Assembly: GCA_030710605.1 (NCBI GenBank)
Contig: CP092884.1
Span: 19,325,483 to 19,389,482, forward strand
Source of the DNA: Cordylochernes scorpioides
Lineage: Eukaryota; Arthropoda; Arachnida; Pseudoscorpiones; Chernetidae
Length of the DNA: 64,000 nucleotides
Direction: 5' to 3'
Below are positions 1 to 10,279 of the stretch, in pieces. Made by a program: the position numbers and the translations under genes. How positions within the stretch are numbered: the first letter of the stretch is position 1; the number at the start of each line of letters is the position of its first letter. The notes under the pieces were generated by a model. That model was not told where the DNA came from and did no database searches. It was given only the letters and a program-made list of their open reading frames with translations.

Positions 1-250
1 AGCATATTAACACAAGTTTGGCCTTAAATTTCCACTTATTTGGTTTCTCAAGAAGTCTCTGGGACCAAATAATTTTGGTTGCAGTGGTACAGCCTGCACC
101 AGGCTGACGAGGGCCAATAGTTCAAAATGCATTCGTAGTTGGCTTTTCGTGATTTTTAAGAAAATGGAGTTGGCTGAATATCAGGGAACAGGATAAATCA
201 ACATTTAGTTGATTTCTGTTCCACTAGATGGCTATCTGCCATCTAAAAAG
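1..250 (+). repeat. Decayed Penelope-type terminal repeat
   Basis: This stretch resembles, in pieces, the terminal repeats at 4080-4345 and 24376-24840: the block with CTGACGA near 104-110, the block around 'ggctgaatatcagggaacagg' spread over 170-190, and the 'ccactagatggc' block near 220. The ribozyme-like core is decayed here (the second stem and the GAAA are changed). I infer a relic of the same Penelope-like family; no coding sequence is visible. Confidence 0.5.
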
Positions 251-774
251 TTCATGTGCTCGTGATCAGGATATGCCTTTTTTGATATATATTTGATTAT
301 ACTGTAAATCTTCTCTGTAAAGGACAACACCTAGTTTCAAAGCTAAAGTGTCGTTAAAGAAAGTGTATAATTAAAATGGAATAATTAAAAATCAATGATT
401 AGTTTATATTTATTCTGACAGATGGTACAAGATATCAGCAACTTTCAGTTGCACAATGAAAAAATGTTTTTTCTTAATTAGTCAGTTATAACTGCCAGGT
501 ATAAATAAATATTCTCAGATTCTCAACAGAGAGAAAAAGAGGTCAGGGTTTGAAGTCACTTGGAGTCCTAGAAACTACATACTGTAAGTGATATGTTACC
601 ACATCAGTGGGCAACATTACTTGAAATGTCTGAGATGATGACAATTGTGGCAGTAAAGGAGAACAATGTCATCTGTTGAGGCTGTCAAGGATTTCGGAGA
701 ATGAAAACCTAGCAAATGTGAGACTATATATAGACATGTATACTCCTTATATCACTATAAAAGGAAGTTCCAAA

Positions 775-895
775 AATGCAATATAACAGCGGTATGGTAG
801 ATTAAACTGGCGAAACCGCTGAGAGGGTTCACCACTGATGAGCCAGGCCCTCTCATTAATTTTTCCATTGCAGTAAGGACAGTAGAAATTGTTCA
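775..895 (-). repeat. Dispersed repeat with GGCGAAAC and CTGATGA blocks
   Basis: One copy of a short family also seen at 8040-8160, 8275-8325, 8515-8640 and, in part, 32690-32775. Shared blocks are GGCGAAAC (807-814), CACCACTGATGAGCC (830-844) and a tail reading like CATTGCAGTAAGGACAG. No ends or target duplication are clear. The family is not one I recognise. Confidence 0.45.
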
Positions 896-1344
896 ATATC
901 AAAAAGAATGTTACGCCTTTAAAATAGTTTCGAATTTTGATAACAGATGGCGCGCTAGTGCATCTTTTTATAAATACTCCTTATATCTTTGCTTGTATTT
1001 AATCGGGTATTTTGTTGAGAATAAAATAAAATGTGATAGTGTGGTGACAGAGAGGCTGCACCTAATCTCTATAGAGTTCTCATTGTCTGGCCCAAGTAGT
1101 CGTTGGCTTAACACAGAGCCACACATACAGTTCTGTTATCCTACTAACCATATATAACCTGAGAAAATTGACCTTCTAGGGACAGTTTGACCAGATGGAG
1201 CTTTCAAATCACCAGGAGCTCTAAATGGAAGACATTGGCATCTAAATATGTGGAATTCCCATGGCCCTCTCTTTCTTGTCACCAATGAAGACCTTATATA
1301 CATGAAATATTGAACTATTTTATCCACTTATACTTTATTATACT

Positions 1345-1600
1345 ATACTATTGTTTTGAAAATAGAGCAATCCATACTTAATTCATTAGATAATAAAAGG
1401 CATATATTGGATTTGAAAAAATATTTATTTTGCCAATATTTCGGCTGGCTGAACGCCAACCTTTATCGAGGCATTACATTTTTGTATACACAGGTGTATA
1501 CAAAAATGTAATGCCTCGATAAAGGTTGGCGTTCAGCCAGCCGAAATATTGGCAAAATAAATATTTTTTCAAATCCAATATATGCCTTTTATTATCTAAT
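1345..1600. repeat. Long palindrome, Penelope-like terminal repeat family
   Basis: Positions 1385-1600 form a nearly perfect inverted repeat of about 105 bp per arm around position 1492. Each arm carries a GGTTGGC/GCCAGCC stem followed by CGAAA, the layout of a decayed hammerhead core. The flank from 1345 is shared with the copy at 63487-63775, which lies in the opposite orientation. I infer two fused terminal repeats of a Penelope-like element. Confidence 0.6.
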
Positions 1601-2406
1601 ACTATACTATATTATCCACTTATACTTTTCATATATTTTACATATATGAACGATGAAATAAAAGTAATTACAATCATCATTATAGGATTCTCACTTTGAA
1701 ACTCTAGTTTATTGGTGCATCCTTCATCAATCCATGAATGCATCGCAACATTATCATACCGCTATCTGACGGCACAACTCAATTCTATTTTATAATATAT
1801 AAAGTGTGGAGGGTGGTGCAATGCCTGTGTTGAAAACCTCTCCCTTCTACTGAATACATCAAATCAATGCATTTATTTAATCTCTGCACAGAGGGTGCAA
1901 ATTCAGTTCAAAGAATAAGCCACAAAAGTTTTGGTAAATTTGGATGAAAACACCAACCTGTATACCATGATTTGGCAAAGTGGCTTTCAACAGCACAGAG
2001 ATGGTTTCATACCATCCTATGAAAAGAGTTATGAAATCGGCCAAGACTGATAAATTGATGATTAAGGTGAAGTTGTAGAACAAGTCTTAGGACAGGCGAG
2101 ATAATATTTTTGAGGCATTTACTAAAAGGGGGAGATGCCTTATTTATTGCCAAAAATATATATAATAAATAAATATCAGGATAATTGCAATAAGTTTCTG
2201 CATTAAATTAATATGGCAAGCTTTAAAGCGTCAGCTCATTTTAACTTAACAAAGCTTTCTATTTTAACTTAATAAATAAACTTATTGCAATTATCCTGAT
2301 TGGTATATTGTGTTTAAAATTTTGAAATTATATTAAGAATATTTAGCCAAATAGAGAATATATGTTTGATGGAACTACTGGGGGAGAGAGTGAAAAGAAC
2401 ATCTAC
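1601..2406. other. Intergenic or intronic, nothing recognised
   Basis: AT-rich sequence with only short shadow ORFs. I see no splice-bounded conserved exon, although the next exon of the THADA-type gene is expected in or beyond this stretch. Confidence 0.4.
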
Positions 2407-2568
2407 CATCATCAGGGCTGACCCCAGTCAGGACCAACATGTCTGCTGTGATGTCCCGGCAAAGTTCCACGAGCTCCTCCACCCAAGCTGCCATCTCAGA
2501 GTCAGCACACAGCTGGTAGAATACTTTGGGCTGATCTGTGCAGCACCGATTGATGGCCAAGAGCATTC
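2407..2568 (-). CDS. THADA: THADA exon (most 3' recognised)
   Basis: Exon bounded by an acceptor ending GCATGCAG and a donor GTAGAT. It starts by completing the Gly codon left by the exon at 3657-3749 and encodes LLAINRCC, then WVEELVELC and a VSPDDG end, which matches the family region where a helical segment precedes a conserved Ser-Pro-Glu/Asp-Gly loop. Length is 162 bp with one base left over. The following exon is not seen in this window. The minus-strand ORF would run on to a stop inside the intron, so the donor is preferred over a terminal exon. Confidence 0.8.
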
Positions 2569-2621
2569 CTGCATGCACCAAGTTTTGTTAGATCAACCTA
2601 AATATTTGTTTGAACCAGGTA

Positions 2622-2797
2622 CAATAGAACCTTTGTGTGAAGGATATTTAGTTGCGGAGCCAAAGTGTCCTTAAAAAAAGAGGTGTCCTCTTACAAGAGA
2701 GTTTCTAATTATTAAAAATGGTAATTCTGGTGATGAAAGCTATGCTTTTTAGAGAGAATTCATCTAGTGAGATTGTCCTCTCATAGAGGTTCTACTG
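2622..2797. mobile_element. MITE, CAG-ended 175-bp family
   Basis: 176-bp element whose ends are inverted copies (ACAATAGAACC and GGTTCTACTGT) and which is flanked by TA. The same family lies at 10886-11060, 13815-13990, 33514-33693, 34055-34203 and, split by a LINE, at 51296-52473. The TA duplication and CAGT-like ends suggest mobilisation by a Tc1/mariner or pogo-type transposase. Confidence 0.75.
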
Positions 2798-2805
2798 TAA
2801 TTTCA

Positions 2806-3240
2806 GCACTTTTGTCTGATGATGGTAACAACGCTGTTACCAAAACATCCTACACCAAGCATGTCAAACTCAAATCTAACACTGGCCAAATAAAAAAGTA
2901 ATAAGATTATGTGGGCCGCAAAAAAAGAAAACAAGTAATTAAATTTTTATAGTACCATTTATGTAGGTTTATTTTAAAAAATACTAATAAGAAAAAAGAA
3001 AGTAAAGTTAATATTTTCTCCCTGATATTTGGCATCTCTTTTCTGCTACCATCTAAATTAGGCTACAAATTTTTCTTAATTTTTTTTTTTTTTATAATTT
3101 TTTTATATTAAAATATATTGTCTGGTGGGCCGCAAATTTATTCGTTGTGGGCCGCATGAGGCCTGCGGGCCGCGAGTTTGACATGCTTGTCCTACACTAT
3201 TTGGATTTGGTCTTATTACCTTGTGTTACTAGCAATGTTT
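2806..3240 (+). repeat. Penelope-type terminal repeat with decayed hammerhead
   Basis: CTGATGA (2816-2822), a GGTAAC/GTTACC stem and AAAAC form a hammerhead-like core in which the invariant GAAA has become AAAA. The repeat resumes after a hAT insertion with the 'tttggatttggtcttatt' block (3199-3217) shared with the copies at 59381, 60468 and 60700. Confidence 0.65.
2856..3189. mobile_element. hAT-type MITE
   Basis: Terminal inverted repeats CAAGCATGTCAAACTC and its complement bound 334 bp. The 8-bp sequence TCCTACAC is duplicated on each side (2848-2855 and 3190-3197), the hallmark of hAT transposition. The interior is AT-rich with GGGCCGC motifs near the right end and carries no transposase. 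It interrupts a Penelope-type repeat, so it is the younger insertion. Confidence 0.88.
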
Positions 3241-3656
3241 TGTGATAAGCATAGCTAACATTATTTATTTTCATTACCCAAATGTGTACACCTTTTTTAA
3301 TTTTATCAAGATCAGCTAATTTTAGGATTAAAATATTTTAGGGTAAAAATAAAATCTGTGAGAACACAAGCATATACTTAGTTATTCATCTAGTTTTCTA
3401 TAAATGGTTCTAAATTTTAAGATCCTAAAACCAATAGAAAATTATTTCATCTAGCATTAAAACCTGATTGGTATTTTAAGAAATATGTCATCTAGTTCTA
3501 TCCATGTTTAATGGTTCTATTTTCATCGAGTGTTATGCTGACATTCCACTTGACATTTAGATCAAAATTTTAGATATTTTTCAGTGACAGATTACAAATT
3601 TTCCGCATCAGAACCAGGTAAAAAAATAAATGTTGAGAGATCACTCTGCTCCCTAC
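3241..3656. other. Intron, nothing recognised
   Basis: AT-rich intron sequence. I see a few short phrases resembling other dispersed repeats but no element ends, RNA gene or exon. Confidence 0.4.
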
Positions 3657-3749
3657 CATGAATGGGCTTCTTCTCAGCAGCCTCCAGGAGGTTTGTCCGG
3701 GACAGAAGGTGCTGGGCCTTGGCCTCTGCCAGCAGATGACGGAGGAAAC
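3657..3749 (-). CDS. THADA: THADA exon
   Basis: 93-bp exon after a strong pyrimidine tract and CCAACCAG, with donor GTAGGG. It encodes FLRHLLAEAKAQHLLS and ends in AAEKKPIHG, matching the family motif in which a helix is followed by Pro-Leu/Ile-His-Gly. It joins in phase to 2407-2568. It needs one leading base from the upstream exon, but the exon at 7471-7622 leaves two, so an intermediate exon of 3n+2 bp is implied or the gene is broken here. Confidence 0.8.
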
Positions 3750-4079
3750 CTGGTTGGGAGGAACAGGAGTGCGCAGGAGCAAGTGGGATGGGATGGAGAG
3801 GCAACACCCTATAGCACAGCTTTGTCAAGTGGAGGTAGGAATTGTAGGAACATATGGGAAGGCATGGCTAAAGCATATAAACCTGCTTCTAACAAAAGCT
3901 CTTCCTTTAATATAATTGGACACATATTTGAAAAAAAAATTGTACTGGTCCCGGACACTTTTTGAGTTCGTCTCTTTTACATTTGTTTCCTTCCTACCAT
4001 AGTAATGATTGGATTTGCATATATATATATATTTATTAAAAATAAAGAAGGCATCTCCTGACCACAAGCACATGTGCTT

Positions 4080-4345
4080 TTTAGATGGCAGAGCGCCATC
4101 TAGTGAAGCAAAAATAAACTAAACGTTTATTTAGCTTGCTCCGTGATATTTGGCCAACCCAATTTCTTGATAAATCAAGAAAAGCCATCCACGAACGCGT
4201 TTCGCGCTGTTGGCGCTCGTCAGCGTGGAGAAGGCTGTAACCACTGGGTTGGACAAATATCACGGAGCAAGCTAAATAAACGTTTAGTTTATTTTTGCTC
4301 CACTAGATGGCGCTCTGCCATCTAAAAAGCACATGTGCTTGTGGT
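4080..4345. repeat. Penelope-type terminal repeat, 260-bp palindrome
   Basis: Arms of about 85 bp (from 'atggcagagcgccatctag' at 4085 and its complement ending near 4322) are inverted around a central hammerhead core. The same blocks recur at 170-245 and 24376-24840. The head-to-head arrangement of terminal repeats fits Penelope-like elements, which carry hammerhead motifs in their repeats. Short ORFs in both directions are by-products of the symmetry. Confidence 0.7.
4189..4228 (-). ncRNA. Hammerhead ribozyme, complete conserved core
   Basis: On the minus strand a CCACG/CGTGG stem I encloses CTGACGA, a GCGC/GCGC stem II with a CAACA loop, GAA, a self-complementary ACGCGT stem III and U at the cleavage position. 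All invariant hammerhead residues are present. Stem III is too short to close well within one molecule, as in the dimer-acting hammerheads of Penelope-like elements and newt satellite. Activity is inferred. Confidence 0.75.
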
Positions 4346-4771
4346 CAGGAGATGCCTTCTTTATTTTTAATATCAACACCTGACCCACTTATCTTTTGTT
4401 TTTTCTGTTGTTTTTTCATATATATATATGTACAACATATTTTTGCCAAACCTTTCACGCTTTGTATAAAAGGTTTAGTAATATAGCATAGAAAAAATTT
4501 ATAATTATGTAAAAAATTGTCATGAAAGTGCATATAAATAAACCATTGCCACTTGTGTCATTCTGTACCCATAGAAGGGAGTCTTGCCGAAAGCTTAAAC
4601 AATCGTTTTCTTATATAAAGAAGTTCTTCCCCCCCCCACCTGTGTTTCCTATATATATATATATATTACTAGCCGAATGACCCGGGCAATGCCCGTGTTT
4701 TACCCGATTGAATGTTTTGATTCGAATAATATTTGTTACAATTATAAATTGGCGCCTTAAATGTATGCATA

Positions 4772-4883
4772 TATTAGTTAATAACTATAGCCTATGTGCT
4801 TTATCTGTCTATGTACTGTTGGCTTCTGTAGGCGTCTCTTACTGGGGAAAATAGAGAGGATTCCATCTAGTTATTAACTAATA
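4772..4883. repeat. Inverted-repeat segment inside Helitron B
   Basis: TATTAGTTAATAACTA at 4772-4787 is inverted at 4868-4883. With the flanks TGCATA/TATGCA the symmetry extends to about 32 bp per arm when the pogo insertion is removed. The same segment occurs in opposite internal orientation at 59690-59819, so the centre has flipped relative to the Helitron body or was inserted as a separate MITE. Confidence 0.6.
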
Positions 4884-6158
4884 CAGAAAAACCCCTCTAT
4901 AGTGAACCCCAATGGGACAGAGCTTTTGGTTCACTATAGCCATGGTTTGGCCATTTTTTACTTTTCAAAATTTTTAGACCGTATAATTAAAGGACAGCCA
5001 TACACACTGGAAGAGGCTTCCTCTTAATAGTGGTCACTTTGTTTTAATTCCCTTAATTGACCAATTTCCTTACATTAATACTGAATAATAATAGAAATCA
5101 TTAGATGATAGGTTCTTCTTATCATTAACATACATGTAACTCTATGTCTAATTTAAAAATCAAGACAAATCCTAGGCAAAGTTTTATTAAATATATATTC
5201 AAAGATATAAAATGATTTTAAAACATCATTATCACATTATATAATACATTGTTTACTTGGAAAAATGGCTCTAACACCTTGTTGCTTCAAAGCATTCTTC
5301 AAGCATTGCACCATTCAAATAAAGTTGGCGTTTTTCTTCCATTTCATTTTCCCACATATTCTTCTAGGTCTAGATTTCGTTTTTTTTTTTTAAACCTGTC
5401 ATGCAAAACATTGCTGACTTTAAAATCACCATAGTTAATGGCATAAAAATAGTTTTTGTTTGATCACGGGACCATTTATTTTGATTTTTTTTTTTAGCCC
5501 TAAAACGTACGATCGTGATCGCGGCAAAAGTTGAGGTTGATTCCTCTTTGTAACAATTTTTAATAGCTTTATATTTTATCTTTTATAATAGAAAATTTAT
5601 ATGATCTTATTTTAATATGTTCTTAACATTTTGCCTGTGTTGTTTCACTTTGAAAAGTTCTGAAATTGGCATTTTTTTTTTTTAAAGAAATAACGCTTTT
5701 GTTTTTAAAATGCCTTTGTTTTCTTCATTTTGGAAGCCATTTGGATTTTTATATTTCAAATTTAATGGATGAAAATATATTCTATTTATTAAAAAGTATA
5801 ATGTGTTAAAATTTATACAACATACAGCAAAATAAAGTGCAAAAATCAAAACAAACAATGCCGCTAAATTTATTGTTTTGAAATCGCGATCCGCGAGCTG
5901 AAACATGCTCAAAATTTGGTTGTTTAATTTTTTTTTTTTAATTACAATTCTAAGTTCGTTATAAGCATAGTATTTTAAATAGATTTTATTATTTTGGGAC
6001 CGAAAATAGGTTCGTTATAGGGGTAGTTCGTTATTCTAAAAATCGCAAAGTTCGTTATAACGATGGTATTTTCAATGGAATGGAATTGGGAATCGGCGTG
6101 GGTTCGTTATAAGGGAAGGTTCGTTATATCCAGGGTTCGTATTAGCGGGGTTTTACTG
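4884..6158. mobile_element. Pogo-type non-autonomous element (CAGTAAAACCCC family), full length
   Basis: 1275 bp, starting CAGAAAAACCCC (one change from consensus) and ending GGGGTTTTACTG, flanked by TA. Near the left end is repeated 'ttcactatag'; the right end is rich in GTTCGTTATA. The copies at 9001-10279 and 21625-23073 share the whole layout. No intact transposase is visible. TA duplications and CAGT ends point to the pogo/Tigger branch of Tc1/mariner. Confidence 0.8.
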
Positions 6159-6375
6159 TATATGCATTTATTTAAGGAGCGACCCGCTCCAACACAATAG
6201 TTACAAAAACCAAAAGGCGAGTGGGAGGGGCAAAGTCAAAAACAAAGTGTCTCGCGTAGTGGCGGCGCCATCGTAGCCAACAAATAGGAGAGCGCCATTC
6301 CAAAGAAAAATCAAACAGGTGACAAAGATGACGCATGACGCTCGAAACTGTATACAGAATTATTGTCTTAAAATT

Positions 6376-6507
6376 CAGTAAAACCAACCTTATATGTATA
6401 GCCAACCTTCCTTATAACGAACCTAAAATAACCCCCTTTATTTGTGATACCGTTTAGTGAACCAAAAGTTGAGTCCTATTGGAGTTTGCAATAGCAAGGT
6501 TTTACTG
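6376..6507. mobile_element. Short pogo-type MITE (CAGTAAAACC family)
   Basis: 132 bp between CAGTAAAACC and GGTTTTACTG with TA on the right. The content mixes the 'ttataacgaacc' and 'gtgaaccaaaag' blocks from opposite ends of the 1.3-kb family, so it looks like an internal-deletion derivative. Confidence 0.65.
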
Positions 6508-6653
6508 TAATCTGATGCATTAACATGTCATCTCTTATGATGCATATGATTCATTTTTAAATAAAATAATTTTATAATTGTTTAAAAAAGACTACATAAT
6601 GCTTGCAGCAGAACAATTGCTCAAAGCATATTATATATTTCTAATTATATGTA

Positions 6654-6880
6654 CAGTAAAAAATCCTGTTATTACAAACCCGAGATATAGCGAACCTTCC
6701 CTTATAATGAACCTAAGGTAATTTCCAATGCCATTCCATTTGAAATACCATTGTTATAACAAACTTTGTGATTTTTGAAATAGCAAACTACCTCTATAAC
6801 GAACCTAATTTCAAGTTCCAAAATAATAAAATCAATTTAAAATACTAGGCTAAAATATAAAACTTATTATGTTACCTACC
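6654..6880. mobile_element. Truncated pogo-type element
   Basis: Starts with CAGTAAAA after TA and carries the 'atagcgaaccttcccttat' block of the CAGTAAAACCCC family. The similarity fades near 6880, so only one end remains. Confidence 0.6.
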
Positions 6881-7199
6881 TTTACTTCATTTTTAAAATT
6901 ATTATTATATATATATGTACGCATATACATAACTTTTAGAAGATAATTCACTTCTAACTCTTTTACTTGAAACAACAAACTATACATCACAGCTAAAGCA
7001 CTGGTAAAGACTCCAAATTGTCTTGTGTTTAAAGCAAATTAAAACCTACATAGAAACATCCGATGACAACGTCATTTCAAGCTTCCGATGGACTGACAAC
7101 AGTGACGACACATGTCACGGAGGAGGGGTGCGGTGAAAAGCAAGTACAAGTGGCTGAGAGATATATCGGTGCCTAGTCTTCATTAATTGATTCAGAAGT

Positions 7200-7462
7200 A
7201 GAAAACTACTTTTGATAAATAATCTTTAAGATAATAAACTTAGTGATAATAAAACTTATAGATAAAAAAAACTTGTTAACATCGTCGCAATGGGGGTGCT
7301 GCTTTCGAGTTAAATCTACAAATCTGCAAATAACTCTAAGGATATTCAAGAAATTATTTTTCAAAAACCTTCCCGGGGATATACCTAATAATATCCCAAA
7401 TTTTCACGGCGATTGGATGTATTGTTTTTGAATCTATAGAGTACAGACAGACATTCAAGAAA
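7200..7462 (-). mobile_element. Helitron A fragment next to a splice donor
   Basis: Sequence shared with the 5' parts of the Helitrons at 43334-44139 and 58161-59173, including 'tctgcaaataactctaagg' and the subterminal 'gtacagacagacattcaa'. The TCTATATA start and the CTAG end are missing. It stops about ten bases from the donor of the exon at 7471-7622. Confidence 0.7.
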
Positions 7463-7470
7463 TATTGTAC

Positions 7471-7622
7471 CTAGAGAAGAGAAGGGCGGCCAAATATGCT
7501 CCTCCATCACCCTCCTGGCTCTGTGGACTGTCACACAGCTGCTGGGACAGGGTGACCAGGTGCTGGCAGTCCGAGGGAAGAGGGAAGTAGGTCCCTAGGA
7601 TCTCGGCAATCTGATGCCGGAC
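7471..7622 (-). CDS. THADA: THADA exon
   Basis: 152-bp exon with acceptor CTGTGTAG and donor GTACAA. It encodes VRHQIAEILGTYFP at the start and DGGAYLAALLFS at the end. This fits a family segment where a helix of 'R-x-x-A-x-x-I' type is followed by a conserved Gly-Ala helix. It continues in phase from 10697-10809 and leaves two bases, which does not fit the next recognised exon. Confidence 0.82.
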
Positions 7623-7679
7623 CTACACAGACATTGGTCCACTTACAGCACAAACCTTTGGAGGAATGAATAGACATAT

Positions 7680-8640
7680 CCTGGCTGCTCAAATGAGGAT
7701 TCTAAATGGTAGAGCACAGTCTAGTGGAATAAATATCAATTTTGATTCAGGTTTATTCCATGATATTGGAAACTTATTTTCTTGATGAATCAGGAAAATT
7801 CACCCATTCCAGCACTTCAGAATGTTGACTCTTAGCAGTGTGAAGGCTTTACCTCAGTTACCAGAAAGAATGGTTATAAAACCTTCTTGATGAATCAAGG
7901 AATTAGGCCAAATTTGTGTGAGAGATGCTATAATATGTGGGAGGAAGGAGACAAAGGATTCTCCCCTGGCTCAGCAGTAAAGGGAATACATAGGAAATGA
8001 AAACAATAGGAAATGAATGTTTCTTTAACCTATAAAACAAACTTTTACGGTCCTTACTATGATCAATAAATATCGGAAAGGTTTGGCTCATCATCCGTGA
8101 ACCCTCCCAGTGGTTTCGCCAATTCAATCTACCAGACCACTTCTCTTAGAGCTCTAATACTGTATTGGACAATTCCGCTTATATATGCTACAATGAAGTG
8201 TGGAATCTTAGAAATGATATTCAAGCAAACTATGGACATGAGCTTTTAGGACAATAGAATTACATCACCACTGCTGAGCCAAACCCTCCCAATTATTTTT
8301 CATCACAGTAAGGGTAGTAGAAGTTTTTTTTAGGGGTAAAAGAAACTTTTGTGTCTTAATGTTTCTTTCCTATGTATGGGTGGCGGGTTATTACTTTATA
8401 GTAATAAGAATAGGCTTATCTTATTGGAAGTGAAGTCTTTATACTCACAGTAATTTAGGAACAGCGAAGTCATATTCCAACACTAGCACAACATTATTTC
8501 TTTTTCCATATAAAATAAATTCCTACTGTCCTTACTATGAGGAAAAATATTAGGAAGACCTGGCTCACCAGTGGTAAACTTTCTGGGCAGTTTCGCCAGT
8601 TTAATTTACTATACCACCTTATTCTGTTAATATTTCTGGC
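7680..8640. repeat. Mosaic of dispersed repeat fragments
   Basis: 7690-7880 resembles a decayed Penelope-type repeat (attenuated 'gatattgg', 'tcttgatgaatcagg' phrases). 8040-8160, 8275-8325 and 8515-8640 are copies of the GGCGAAAC/CTGATGA repeat described at 775-895. No coding sequence is supported. Confidence 0.45.
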
Positions 8641-8720
8641 ACATTTGAGGAATTGTAGGTGGTTATATATGGACATAAATATATGGACACAACTATGGGG
8701 GCAGTATAAATATACAACTA

Positions 8721-8986
8721 TCCCCCAATTTACACGGTAGATACGTTCCTGAGAAAAACGTGTGGATCAGGGGATAGGTGTACACAGAAATAAAAATAAA
8801 ATGCATTGACAGGTTAAAATATGTAGTCAGCACATAAGCTCGGGATTCCTCGTGAGACGTGTACACAGCGAATGTGTTCAATCACAGTGGCATTTAGTAT
8901 AGTGCGATACAAACAAAAAAAAAACTTATTTGGAAAACCGTGTAAAAGCGAAAACGTGTAAAACAAGTACCGTGTAAATCGGGGGA
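8721..8986. mobile_element. MITE with TCCCCCAATTTACACGG ends
   Basis: 266-bp element whose ends TCCCCCAATTTACACGGTA and TACCGTGTAAATCGGGGGA are inverted repeats flanked by TA. The interior repeats 'cgtgtaaa' several times. It lies just before a pogo-type element that shares the TA preference. Confidence 0.82.
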
Positions 8987-9000
8987 TAGGTGCATATATA

Positions 9001-10279
9001 CAGTAAAACCCCTCTATAGTGAACCCCAATGGGACAGAGCTTTTGTTTTCACTATAGCCAAGTTTTTTTTTTTTTTTCAACTTTTCAAAATTTTTAGATT
9101 GTATAATTTAAGGACAGTTATACACACTGGAAGAGGCTACTTCTTAGTAGTAGTCACTTTGTTTTAATTCCCATAATTGACAAATTTCCTTATATTAATA
9201 CTGAATAATGAAAGAAATAATTTGATGATAGGTTCTTCTTATCATTAGCATACATGTACCTCTATGTCTAATTTTAAAATCAAGACATATCCTAGGCAAA
9301 GTTTTATTAAATATATATTCAAAGATATAAAAATATATTAAAACATCTTTATTACAATTATACAATACAATATTTACTTGAAAAAAATGGCTCTAATACC
9401 TTGTTGCTTCAAAGCACTCTTCAAGCATTGCACCTTTCTTATAAAGTTAATGTTTTTCTTCCATTTCATGTTTCCACATATCCTTCTTAAGTCTAGATTT
9501 CCTTTTGTTTAGAACCAGTCATTCAAACTATTGCTGGCTTAAAATCGCCATAGTTCATGGCGTAAAAAATAAATTTTGTTGCATCACAGGCTTATTTATT
9601 TGGACTTTTTTTTTTCAAGCCCTAACACATATGATCGTGGCAAAAGTTTAGGGTGATTCCTCTTTGTAAACAATTTTTAATAGACTTCTATTTTATCTCT
9701 TATTATATAAAAGTTATATTTTCATATTTTAACATGTTCTGAAATTTTGCATGTGTTGTTTCAATTTGGAAAGTTTTGAAAATGCCTCCCCCCCTTTTTT
9801 TTTAAAGTAATAACGTTTTTGTTTTTAGAATGCCTTTATTTTCTTTATTTTGGAAGCCATTTTCATTTTTCTATTTCAGATTTGATGGCTGCAAAGATAT
9901 TATTTTTAATAAAAAGTATAATGTGTAAAAATGTATACAACATACAGCAAAAATAGAATGTAAATAAAAACAAACAATGCCGCTAAATTTATTGTTTTGA
10001 AATCGCGATCCGTGAGCTGAAACATGCTCAAAATTTTGTTTTAATTTTTTTTTTTTTTTAATTACAATTTTAAGTTCGTTATAAGCATAGTATTTTAAAT
10101 ATATTTTATTATTTTTGGACCTGAAATAGGTTTGTTATAGTAGTTGTTCGTTATATTAAATATCACAAGGTTTGTTATAACAATGGTATTTTACAATGGA
10201 ATGGATTTAGGAATTATCTTTGGTTCGTTATAAGGGAAGGTTCTCTATATCCGGGGTTTGTATTAGTGGGGTTTTACTG
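9001..10279. mobile_element. Pogo-type non-autonomous element (CAGTAAAACCCC family), full length
   Basis: 1279 bp from CAGTAAAACCCC to GGGGTTTTACTG with TA on both sides. Collinear with 4884-6158 along its whole length, with scattered substitutions. No transposase reading frame is intact. Confidence 0.85.

Larger units (their letters stand above)
4669..6358 (-). mobile_element. Helitron (family B), non-autonomous, with nested insertions
   Basis: The 3' end, read on the minus strand, has a GC hairpin (CCCGGGCAATGCCCG region, 4679-4694) followed by CTAG and a T flank, typical of Helitrons. The 5' end lies near 6358 (TCTGTATACAG). The body is about 415 bp once the pogo-type element at 4884-6158 is removed and matches copies at 59499-60413 and 28593-29374. 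No Rep-helicase is present. Confidence 0.7.

Noticed and set aside
2366-2674. Plus-strand 102-codon frame
   Set aside because: Shadow of the minus-strand THADA exon at 2407-2568; it has no recognisable content.
3630-3965. Plus-strand frames of 111 and 85 codons
   Set aside because: They are antisense shadows of the minus-strand THADA exon at 3657-3749.
4143-4325. Two 60-codon frames on opposite strands with nearly the same protein
   Set aside because: Produced by the palindromic Penelope-type repeat; they overlap the hammerhead core.
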